NCBI GenBank assembly: GCA_005889445.1
Contig: VBGS01000087.1
Coordinates: 1-13,257 of the forward strand
Reading direction: 5' to 3'
DNA: 13,257 nt
DNA from: Chloroflexota bacterium
GTDB lineage: Bacteria > Chloroflexota > Limnocylindria > P2-11E
The translations under genes and the position numbers were made by a program. The notes beneath the pieces were generated by a model. The model saw nothing but the letters and a program-made list of their open reading frames with translations. It was not told the DNA's origin and searched no databases. The number at the start of each line of letters is the position of its first letter. Within the stretch, counting starts at the first letter, position 1. This document shows, in pieces, positions 7,767-13,257 of the stretch.

Positions 7767-8320
7767 TCGCGCGCGATGTCCGACCCGCCGCGCCGGCCCT
7801 CGATCGCACGATCCTCGGCATGTTCCTGTTCATCGCGTCCGAGGCGATCTTCTTTCTGTCGATCGTCGTCGCGTATCTTGCGAGCCGCGAGCCCGGTCTC
7901 GCGGACGCGCGCGCGAACCTCGACCTCGGGCGGACCGCGATCTTCTCGGTCGCGCTCTTCTCCAGCAGCGCGACGGTCGCCGTCGCCAACGCGCGCCGCG
8001 ACGTCCGCTGGCTCGGAGCCACGATGCTGCTGGGCGCGATCTTTCTCGTCGGGCAAGGAAGCGAGTACGCGCGTCTGGCCACGATCGGGATCGGGCCATC
8101 GAGCGCGCTCTTCGGCACGACGTTCTTCACGCTCACGGGCCTCCACGGAGCGCACGTCCTCGTCGGTCTCATCGCCCTCGCGGCGCTCGCGGCGGCGACG
8201 ACCCGTCGCACGCGCGGCGTGGGCCCCATCACCTGGGAAGCGGTGAGCCTCTACTGGCACTTCGTCGACGCCGTGTGGGTCGTCGTGTTCAGCGTCGTCT
8301 ATCTGGGCACGTTCCTATGA
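7763..8320 (+). CDS. coxC: Cytochrome c oxidase subunit III
   Basis: This 185-aa membrane protein is the short, five-helix form of subunit III, which stabilises the oxidase and supports sustained proton uptake. Recognisable positions are Glu27 in FIASEAIFF (the lipid/proton-related helix glutamate), GQGSEYARL at about 97-105, FTLTGLHGAHVLVGL at 122-136, and the family end YWHFVDAVWVVVFSVVY at 164-180. The start is GTG 7763, overlapping the coxA stop as GTGA. The stop in turn overlaps the ATG of the next gene. The two extra N-terminal helices of long subunit III proteins are absent, as is usual in bacterial caa3-type operons. Confidence 0.95.
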   Translation: MIARDVRPAAPALDRTILGMFLFIASEAIFFLSIVVAYLASREPGLADARANLDLGRTAIFSVALFSSSATVAVANARRDVRWLGATMLLGAIFLVGQGSEYARLATIGIGPSSALFGTTFFTLTGLHGAHVLVGLIALAALAAATTRRTRGVGPITWEAVSLYWHFVDAVWVVVFSVVYLGTFL

Positions 8321-8499
8321 GCGAGCGGCCCGCGCTCCACGCACCGTCGCCATCGATCTGGCCGGTGACGCTCGCGCTCGGGGTCGGGCTCGCCGTCGTC
8401 GGGCTCGTCACGGTCTGGCCGGTGCTGGCGGCCGGCGCCATCCTGATCGCGCTCGCGCTCGTCGGCTGGATCGCGCAGGCCCTCGAGGAATCGGGATGA
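8317..8499 (+). CDS. Cytochrome c oxidase subunit IV-like small membrane protein
   Basis: This is a 60-aa protein with two hydrophobic helices (about 15-33 and 36-53) separated by a short turn. The N-terminus contains PSPSIWPV just before the first helix, a feature I associate with small bacterial oxidase subunit IV proteins (CtaF/CoxD-like). Such subunits pack against subunits I and III and aid assembly; no catalytic residues are expected. Position between coxC and the Rieske gene, with 4-bp overlaps at both ends, supports the assignment more than the sequence does. The ATG at 8317 is fixed by overlap with the coxC stop. Confidence 0.75.
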   Translation: MSERPALHAPSPSIWPVTLALGVGLAVVGLVTVWPVLAAGAILIALALVGWIAQALEESG

Positions 8500-8993
8500 C
8501 GCCCCTCGGCCGCCGGGCGTTCCTGACGCGCGTCACGCTCGGGCTGTCGGGCGCGATCGCCGCGCTCGTCGGGATACCGATCGTCGGCTACCTCATCGCG
8601 CCACTCTTCCGCACGCTACCCGTCGACTTCGTGGAGGTGGGGAAGGTCGCGGACTTCGCTGTCGGGCAGACGAAGCTCGTGTCGGTCCGCGATCCAAGCC
8701 CGCTCGCGTGGGCGGGCCAGACCGCGGACACCGCGCTGTGGGTCCGGCGCCGCCAGGACAGCGGCCCGCTGATGTTCCAGGTGTTCAACGTCAACTGCAC
8801 GCATCTCGGCTGCCCCGTGAACTGGCAGGCGTCAGCCGAGATCTTCCTGTGCCCATGCCACGGCGGTGTCTACTACGCGGACGGCACCGTCGCGGGCGGC
8901 CCGCCGCCGCGTCCGCTGTTCGAGCGGGAGTGGCAGGTCGCGGGCGACAGCCTCCGGGTCCGGCAGGCGCCGCTTCCAACGTCTCGCGGATGA
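8496..8993 (+). CDS. qcrA: Rieske iron-sulfur protein
   Basis: This 165-aa subunit carries a [2Fe-2S] cluster that takes one electron from quinol at the cytochrome b Qo site and passes it to a c-type heme. The N-terminus has a twin-arginine motif (GRRAFLT, 5-11) and one membrane anchor helix (about 14-36), suggesting Tat-dependent export with an uncleaved anchor. Box I CTHLGC supplies Cys101 and His103 as ligands plus Cys106. Box II CPCHGG supplies Cys119 and His122 plus Cys121 for the stabilising disulfide. The domain ends with a GGPPPRPL proline loop. It is translationally coupled on both sides (ATGA overlaps at 8496 and 8990) and precedes cytochrome b, as in bc/b6f operons. Confidence 0.95.
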   Translation: MTPLGRRAFLTRVTLGLSGAIAALVGIPIVGYLIAPLFRTLPVDFVEVGKVADFAVGQTKLVSVRDPSPLAWAGQTADTALWVRRRQDSGPLMFQVFNVNCTHLGCPVNWQASAEIFLCPCHGGVYYADGTVAGGPPPRPLFEREWQVAGDSLRVRQAPLPTSRG

Positions 8994-10423
8994 TCCGCCT
9001 GCGTCTTTTGCTCGCGCGCTTTGCGGCCTGGCCCGGCCACGTCGCCTCATGGCTCGGCGAGCGTTTCGAGCTCGAGGACAGCGTGCTCGCCGTCCTGAAG
9101 CACCCGGTGCCGCGCGAGCTCGAGCGCCCGGTCGGCTGGTGGTACGTCTTCGGGAGCGCGACGCTCGCGGTGTTCGTCGTGCAGATCGCGACCGGGGTCG
9201 GGCTGGCGATGACGTACGTGCCCGCGCCGAACAGCGCCTACGACTCGCTCCAGTTCATCAGCCACGACGCGACGCTCGGGTCGGTCGTCCGCGGGATCCA
9301 TTACTTCGGCGCCGGGGCGATGGTCGTTCTCGTCCTCGTCCATATGACGCAGGTCTACCTCTTCGGGGCGTTCAAGTTCCCGCGCGAAGCGAACTGGCTC
9401 TCGGGGTCCTTGCTCCTGCTGGCCACGCTGGCGATGGCGTTCACCGGCCAGCTCCTGCGCTGGGACCAGGATGCGTTCTGGTCGGTCGTCGTCGCGGCGG
9501 AACAGGCGGCGCAGGCGCCGGTCATCGGCGATTGGCTCGCGCATCTAGTCGTCGCGGGCGCGAACGTCGGTGGCGCGACCCTCACGCGGTTCTACGCGAC
9601 GCATGTCTTCCTCATCCCCGCGGCGATCTTCGGACTGCTCGGCATCCATCTCTATCTGGTGATCAAGCGCGGCATTTCGGAGCCGCCGGTCGCCGGCCTC
9701 ACGGTGGACCGCCGGAGCTACCGGCAGCGCTACGCCGCGATGCTCGAGCGAGGCATCCCGTTCTGGCCGGACGCCGCCTGGCGCGACGCGGCCGTCTCCA
9801 CGCTCGTCGTCGCGGGGATCGTCGTCCTGGCAGCGGCGATCGGCGCGCCCCAGCTCGGCAAACCTCCCGATCCGACCGTCGTCGTCGCCGACCCCCGTCC
9901 CGACTGGTACTTCCTTGGCTACTTCGCGCTGCTCGCGCTGATCCCGCCCGCGACCGAGGCGCTCGTCATCGTCGGTCTCCCCCTGTTGGCGTTCGTCTTC
10001 CTCTTTCTCGTACCGATCCTCTGGCCGGACGGTGAGCGGCACTGGTCGCGGCGGCCGGTCGCGATCGCCGCGGTCGCGCTCCCCTTCGTCGGCTACGTCG
10101 CGCTGACCGTCGCGGGCCTCGAGTCGCCGTGGGTGCCGAGGCTCGAGGGCGCGAGCCTGCCCGCCTCGGTGACGCGCGGCCTCGATGCGCCGGCGCTGCA
10201 CGGCGCCCAGCTCTTCATCGACAAGAGCTGCTGGGCCTGTCATCAGATCGATGGGAGCGGCGGTCGCAAAGGACCCGATCTCACGCACGTCGCTTCACGA
10301 CTGTCGCGAGACCAGCTCATCGCGCGGATCGCGAACGGCGGTGGTGGGATGCCCGCGTTCGCCGGCAGCGTCACCCCCGCGGAGCTCGACGACCTCGCCG
10401 CGTTCCTCCAGACGCGCCGCTAG
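8990..10423 (+). CDS. qcrB: Cytochrome b fused to C-terminal cytochrome c
   Basis: This 477-aa protein unites the quinol-oxidising cytochrome b with a monoheme cytochrome c. Helix B ligands are His104 and His118. Helix D ligands are His205 and His220, a 15-residue separation as in plastid b6 rather than 14 as in mitochondrial b. The IKRGISEPP after helix D also resembles b6. The Qo motif is PDWY (304-307), a variant of PEWY. The b part is unsplit, with b6-like and subunit IV-like halves joined. The only cysteines are those of CWACH (414-418), so the extra covalent heme of b6f complexes is unlikely. The cytochrome c domain (about 398-477) has probable axial Met454 (GGGMPAF). No separate c1 gene follows. 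It is the last gene of the operon, and the stop is 18 bp before the next gene. Confidence 0.94.
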   Translation: MIRLRLLLARFAAWPGHVASWLGERFELEDSVLAVLKHPVPRELERPVGWWYVFGSATLAVFVVQIATGVGLAMTYVPAPNSAYDSLQFISHDATLGSVVRGIHYFGAGAMVVLVLVHMTQVYLFGAFKFPREANWLSGSLLLLATLAMAFTGQLLRWDQDAFWSVVVAAEQAAQAPVIGDWLAHLVVAGANVGGATLTRFYATHVFLIPAAIFGLLGIHLYLVIKRGISEPPVAGLTVDRRSYRQRYAAMLERGIPFWPDAAWRDAAVSTLVVAGIVVLAAAIGAPQLGKPPDPTVVVADPRPDWYFLGYFALLALIPPATEALVIVGLPLLAFVFLFLVPILWPDGERHWSRRPVAIAAVALPFVGYVALTVAGLESPWVPRLEGASLPASVTRGLDAPALHGAQLFIDKSCWACHQIDGSGGRKGPDLTHVASRLSRDQLIARIANGGGGMPAFAGSVTPAELDDLAAFLQTRR

Positions 10424-10428
10424 TTGCC

Positions 10429-10434
10429 TAGACT
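10429..10434 (+). promoter_or_regulatory. -10 box (TAGACT) of leaderless GNAT promoter
   Basis: TAGACT is followed by 7 nt and the ATG at 10442, with no Shine-Dalgarno. It sits in the 18 bp between the cytochrome b stop and the acetyltransferase start, suggesting the acetyltransferase is transcribed independently of the oxidase operon. Confidence 0.6.
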
Positions 10435-10441
10435 CGGCGCG

Positions 10442-10879
10442 ATGACTGACGTGCGCATCCGCCCGATGACCGAGCTCGACATCGAGGGGATCTGCCGCGT
10501 CGACGAGAAGATCACCGGGCGCTATCGGCCCGAGGTGTGGGAGCAGCGCGCCGTGTACTACATCCGGCGCGACCCGGACTCCTCGCACGTGGCCGACCTC
10601 GATGGCCGCGTCGTCGGGTTCATGCTCGGCGAGGTCCGCGGAGGCGAGTTCGGGCTCGAGGAGCCCACCGGGTGGGTCGAGTTCTTCGGCGTAGATCCGT
10701 CGGCGCGCGAGAAGGGGATCGGGCGCCGGCTCATCGACGCGCTCCTCGCCCACTTCCGGTCGCGCGGCGCGCATGTCGCGCGCACCATGGTCGCCGCGCA
10801 GGACAAGGAGATCGCGGGATTCATCGCGGCGATGGGCTTCGCTCCCGCGCCGCTTACCGCGCTCGAGAAGCGGCTCTAG
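10442..10879 (+). CDS. GNAT-family N-acetyltransferase
   Basis: This 145-aa single-domain acetyltransferase would transfer an acetyl group from acetyl-CoA to an unknown amine. It shows the GNAT order: an N-terminal strand (VRIRPMTELDIEGI), a central VVGFMLGEV strand (about 58-66), then motif A VDPSAREKGIGRRLIDALL at about 83-101. There the REKGIG loop binds the CoA pyrophosphate. A motif-B-like end follows (MVAAQDKEIAGFIAAMGF). These features resemble RimI-like enzymes that acetylate protein N-termini, but the substrate cannot be told. ATG 10442 is preferred over an in-frame TTG at 10424 because the family-typical N-terminus starts there and a TAGACT box sits 7 nt upstream. The 3' end overlaps the convergent oxidoreductase gene by 26 bp. 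Confidence 0.88.
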   Translation: MTDVRIRPMTELDIEGICRVDEKITGRYRPEVWEQRAVYYIRRDPDSSHVADLDGRVVGFMLGEVRGGEFGLEEPTGWVEFFGVDPSAREKGIGRRLIDALLAHFRSRGAHVARTMVAAQDKEIAGFIAAMGFAPAPLTALEKRL

Positions 10880-11849
10880 CCGCCTTCAGGACGCCCGCGC
10901 TCTCGAGTTCGGGACGAAGCTCCTTCTCCCAGAAGGTGAGGAAGCCTTCCTGGTCCGGGCCGATCTGATGTAGCCCGATGTGGTCGAAGCCGGCGTCGGC
11001 GCATTTGCGGACCGCTTTCACGTAGGGCTCAACGTCTGGTCCGACCGGGGTGTGCTTGGTTGATTTCTCGAGCGTCACATGTTCGGCGGCCGCCTCGAAG
11101 TCGGCCGGCCGGCGCAGCTCCTGCGCGAGCTGGCCGCCCAGAGCACCCGTCGGCCACAGCTCGTGCGCGAGATCGCGAGCGGCATCCGCGTCGCGGCTCC
11201 AGCACAGCTGCACCTCGATGTACTTCGGCTTCCCCTGACCGCCCGCGCCGTCGTACTTCGCGACGAGCTCGTTGTCGGGGTTCGTCGCGATGAGGCCATC
11301 GCCGGCGCGCGCCGCGAGCTCGGCCGCCTTCGGGCCACCCGCCGCGACGTAGATCGGCGGGGCCGTCTCGCCGAGCGTGTACAGGCGAGCGTCCGGCACG
11401 GTGAAGTAGCGTCCACGGAAGCTGCGCTCGCCACCGCGGAACAGCGTGCGCATCAGGTCGATCGCCTCTTCGAGCATCTCGCGACGGGCCTCGAGCGGTG
11501 GCCAACCCTTCCCGACGACGTGCTCGTTCAGGTTCTCGCCGGTGCCGACACCGAGGAAGAAGCGCCCGTCGAGCATGACGTTCGAGGTCGCCGCGGCCTG
11601 CGCGACGATCGCCGGGTGGACGCGGATGATCGGGCAGGTGACGCCGGTCCCGACGGTGAGCTTCGTCGTCGCGGCGATCCCGCCGATGACCGACCAGACG
11701 AACGGGCTCTGACCCTGCCGGTCGATCCACGGATGGAAGTGATCGGAGAGCTGCACGTACGGAAAACCCACCGCCTCGGCGCGCTGCGCCGCGCGGACGA
11801 TCTCGTTCGGGCCGTGCTCCTCACTCGAGATCCAAAAGCCGATCTGCAC
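10854..11849 (-). CDS. F420-dependent LLM-class oxidoreductase (Fgd-like)
   Basis: This 331-aa TIM-barrel flavin/deazaflavin enzyme belongs to the luciferase-like monooxygenase superfamily, in the subgroup related to F420-dependent glucose-6-phosphate dehydrogenase. Support comes from the near-standard length and from SDHFHPW (Asp36, His37, Trp41), matching the active-site Asp/His/Trp trio of Fgd1. Further matches are GTGVTCPIIRVHPA (68-81) and GTGENLNEH (102-110), with the Glu residues expected near the cofactor. The cofactor is inferred to be F420H2 rather than FMN. The substrate is uncertain because this subgroup includes many non-sugar enzymes. GTG 11849 is the first start in the frame. 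Only a weak purine-rich stretch (gggcgagg) precedes it, and I see no TANNNT box at the leaderless position, unlike several neighbours. Confidence 0.9.
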   Translation of the reverse strand: MQIGFWISSEEHGPNEIVRAAQRAEAVGFPYVQLSDHFHPWIDRQGQSPFVWSVIGGIAATTKLTVGTGVTCPIIRVHPAIVAQAAATSNVMLDGRFFLGVGTGENLNEHVVGKGWPPLEARREMLEEAIDLMRTLFRGGERSFRGRYFTVPDARLYTLGETAPPIYVAAGGPKAAELAARAGDGLIATNPDNELVAKYDGAGGQGKPKYIEVQLCWSRDADAARDLAHELWPTGALGGQLAQELRRPADFEAAAEHVTLEKSTKHTPVGPDVEPYVKAVRKCADAGFDHIGLHQIGPDQEGFLTFWEKELRPELESAGVLKAARAASRAR

Positions 11850-11924
11850 AGCCTCGCCCGGTGCAGCGAGCGTGCCGCGACGCGTGTCGTGGATGACAGC
11901 ATGCGTCTTGCACTGATGCCGGGC

Positions 11925-12095
11925 ATGGCAAAGAAGTGGGCGAAGAAGCGTGCACCGAGTCTCGACCCTGACCCAAAGGGCGGATCGCAGGTGGCCGACG
12001 CTGGAAAGCCCGGGGCCAAGCGTCGCGGCCTGCCGGGCGGCGCGGGTTCGCAGAGCGGATCGACTGGGGTTCAGGGCAGAAGCTCGCCGCGGTAG
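11925..12095 (+). CDS. Possible small basic protein, 56 aa
   Basis: I do not recognise this protein. The frame from ATG 11925 encodes 56 residues starting MAKKWAKKRAPSLDPDPKGG and ending in a Gly/Ser/Arg-rich tail. It is strongly basic and low in hydrophobic residues, so probably disordered and possibly nucleic-acid binding. In favour of a real gene: it occupies an otherwise empty stretch between two well-supported genes, it opens with a Lys-rich head, and a perfect hairpin begins at the base after its stop. Against: there is no Shine-Dalgarno or leaderless -10 box, G+C at third positions looks lower than in neighbours, and the composition could arise by chance in high-GC DNA. ATG 11901 and GTG 11889 are in-frame alternative starts. 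Confidence 0.35.
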   Translation: MAKKWAKKRAPSLDPDPKGGSQVADAGKPGAKRRGLPGGAGSQSGSTGVQGRSSPR

Positions 12096-12115
12096 CCGTT
12101 CGCTTTGGCGAACGG
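12096..12115 (+). terminator. Perfect hairpin after the small ORF (terminator or operator)
   Basis: CCGTTCGC (12096-12103) and GCGAACGG (12108-12115) form a perfect 8-bp stem around a 4-nt loop (tttg), starting at the base after the TAG of the small ORF. No T-run follows. It could be a weak or Rho-assisted terminator. It also lies 26 bp before the -10 box of the boxB-like gene and could be a repressor operator. Confidence 0.5.
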
Positions 12116-12141
12116 TATGACCATTCGCGGCTCGCAGTAGG

Positions 12142-12147
12142 TAGGCT
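12142..12147 (+). promoter_or_regulatory. -10 box (TAGGCT) of leaderless boxB-like promoter
   Basis: TAGGCT is followed by 6 nt (agagcg) and GTG 12154, with no Shine-Dalgarno. The geometry is identical to that of tatD and coxB. An ATGACC-like element lies at 12117-12122, but its 19-nt spacer is long for a -35. Confidence 0.6.
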
Positions 12148-12153
12148 AGAGCG

Positions 12154-13257
12154 GTGAACGACCAGACCCGGACGCTGCCCAGGCCGTATCACGACGCGAT
12201 CGAGCACTGGCAGCGGCACAACTTTCCCGACTATCCGAAGCTCGCCGAAGAATGGGACCGTTTCTTCCCGCGCGACGAGCCGTTCTGCCTCTGCGCCAAG
12301 ATCGCGTCGGATACGAGCGCCGACATCGAGGTCGGCGACCGCAAGGGGTCTCCCAAAGCAGTCGTCCCCAGCGAGCTGCCAGCGGAGGCCGCGCAGCACC
12401 TCCTCATGCAGATCCGCGCGCAGGCCTCGACCGAGTTCGGCTCGATCCAGCAGCATCAGGCCACCCTCGCGCGAGCCCAGGAGCCGCAGGACCACGCCTG
12501 GGCCCTCCGCGTCATGGCCGAGGAGCTTCGGCACGGCTATCAGATGGTCCACCTGCTCACGAGCGCGGACTGGTCGCCGGCGACCGACACGAAACCGGCG
12601 GACATGGTCGAAGAGATCCTTTCCATGCAGACCGGATCGCACGTGCTCGCCGCGTTCAACCTCGAGTACGACAGCTTCCTGGACAACGTCGTGTTCGCGG
12701 CATTCATCGATCGCGTGGGGAAGTACCAGCTCACGATGCAGAAGATCTCGGCGTACAAGCCCTACGCCTCGAGCATGCCGCCGATGCTTCGCGAGGAAGC
12801 GTTCCATCTCGCGGCCGGCGTGATCCCGCTGCGTCGCTGGGTGGAAGCCGCCGCGCGCGGCGATGGCTACATCGGGATGCCGGACATCCAACGGGCCATT
12901 CACAAATGGTTCGGCAGAGGCCTCGAGATGTTCGGCGACGAGCGCGGCGGGCAGACCAACGTGAAGTTCGGACTCAAGGACATGGCCAACCGCGAGGCGC
13001 AGGATATGTACATCGATGAGGTCCAGCGGATGCTCGACGACCTGAACGAGCGGTATGTCCGCGCGCGTTTCCCGAACGTCTCGCGCGACGAGGCCGAGAA
13101 GCGGTTCGCGCGCCTGAGGGCCGGCGACGCTGTCGACGGCGCGCGCCCGGAGGAGCTGCTGCGGCTGCCGGACCCGCGATTTTTCCGCCGCCGCGGCGAG
13201 CCCGCCTATCAGATGGTCGGCACGCGCGGCGAGTCGTTCGACGACGTCGAGAAGTAC
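12154..13257 (+). CDS. BoxB/PaaA-like diiron acyl-CoA epoxidase, 3' end cut off
   Basis: There are 368 residues from GTG 12154 to the right edge, without a stop. The protein belongs to the ferritin-like diiron Phenylacetic-acid-catabolism family (PaaA/BoxB). The putative iron ligands are Glu94 (STEFGS), Glu124 and His127 (EELRH), Asp186 (FIDRVGKYQ), and Glu215 and His218 (EEAFH). Their spacing (30, 3, 59, 29, 3) agrees closely with what I recall for benzoyl-CoA epoxidase BoxB and fits it better than PaaA. The GRGLEMFG...FGLKDMANREA region (255-282) is also BoxB-like. BoxB is normally about 470 aa, so perhaps a quarter is missing. BoxB/PaaA enzymes convert aromatic acyl-CoA thioesters to ring epoxides using O2 and a reductase partner (BoxA for BoxB). 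No partner gene is in view, so the true substrate is unproven. The start is fixed by the TAGGCT box 6 nt upstream. Confidence 0.85.
   Translation, partial: MNDQTRTLPRPYHDAIEHWQRHNFPDYPKLAEEWDRFFPRDEPFCLCAKIASDTSADIEVGDRKGSPKAVVPSELPAEAAQHLLMQIRAQASTEFGSIQQHQATLARAQEPQDHAWALRVMAEELRHGYQMVHLLTSADWSPATDTKPADMVEEILSMQTGSHVLAAFNLEYDSFLDNVVFAAFIDRVGKYQLTMQKISAYKPYASSMPPMLREEAFHLAAGVIPLRRWVEAAARGDGYIGMPDIQRAIHKWFGRGLEMFGDERGGQTNVKFGLKDMANREAQDMYIDEVQRMLDDLNERYVRARFPNVSRDEAEKRFARLRAGDAVDGARPEELLRLPDPRFFRRRGEPAYQMVGTRGESFDDVEKY

Noticed and set aside
10424..10441. TTG start for the GNAT gene
   Set aside because: It would begin within the TAGACT promoter region; ATG 10442 has the correct leaderless spacing and a normal family N-terminus.
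11079..11924. Plus-strand open frame over the F420 oxidoreductase running into the small ORF
   Set aside because: Upstream of 11901 it is antisense shadow of a clearly conserved gene; only the part after about 11901-11925 could be real.
1..13257. Mobile elements, CRISPR arrays, tRNA or rRNA genes, tandem repeats
   Set aside because: No transposase or integrase motifs, spaced direct repeats, cloverleaf-like segments or rRNA-like stretches were seen on reading both strands.

Overview
The window looks like chromosomal DNA of a high-GC (about two-thirds G+C by eye), aerobic, F420-using bacterium. My best guess is a Chloroflexota lineage such as Limnocylindria/Ellin6529, with Actinobacteriota-like relatives as the alternative. 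That guess rests on the G+C content, an F420-dependent (Fgd-like) oxidoreductase, a cytochrome oxidase operon joined to Rieske/cytochrome b genes, and start-adjacent -10 boxes typical of leaderless transcripts. It is inference, not a database result. I see no mobile element, CRISPR array, tRNA, rRNA or integrase gene. Coding density is very high and no gene-free stretch exceeds 300 bases.

Layout. (1) Bases 1-231 hold the 3' end of a probable DinB-family gene. It converges, with a 2-bp gap, on a minus-strand pair: metG (methionyl-tRNA synthetase) followed by an M28-family lipoprotein peptidase, whose GTG start overlaps the metG stop. (2) From 3477 the plus strand carries tatD (metal-dependent DNase) and a DUF4349 membrane-anchored lipoprotein, ending in a strong intrinsic terminator. 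(3) Bases 5263-10423 are a six-gene respiratory operon: coxB (with fused cytochrome c), coxA, coxC, a 60-aa subunit IV, a Rieske protein, and a cytochrome b fused to a C-terminal cytochrome c. Every junction is a 4-bp ATGA/GTGA overlap. Together these genes could encode a compact quinol-to-oxygen electron path (quinol > cytochrome b/Rieske > fused cyt c > CoxB cyt c > CuA > heme a/a3-CuB > O2) with no separate c1 or carrier gene in the operon. (4) A GNAT acetyltransferase follows and overlaps, tail to tail, a minus-strand F420-dependent LLM-class oxidoreductase. (5) After a possible 56-aa basic small protein and a perfect 8-bp hairpin comes the 5' part of a BoxB/PaaA-like diiron epoxidase, cut by the right edge.

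Regulatory theme. Five transcription-unit-leading genes (metG, tatD, coxB, the GNAT gene and the boxB-like gene) have a TANNNT box exactly 6 or 7 nt before the start codon and no Shine-Dalgarno. This is the signature of leaderless mRNAs. In the 22-bp metG/tatD gap the two -10 boxes overlap on one TA step, forming a miniature bidirectional leaderless promoter. Operon-internal genes rely instead on stop/start overlap or, for the DUF4349 gene, on a clear Shine-Dalgarno.
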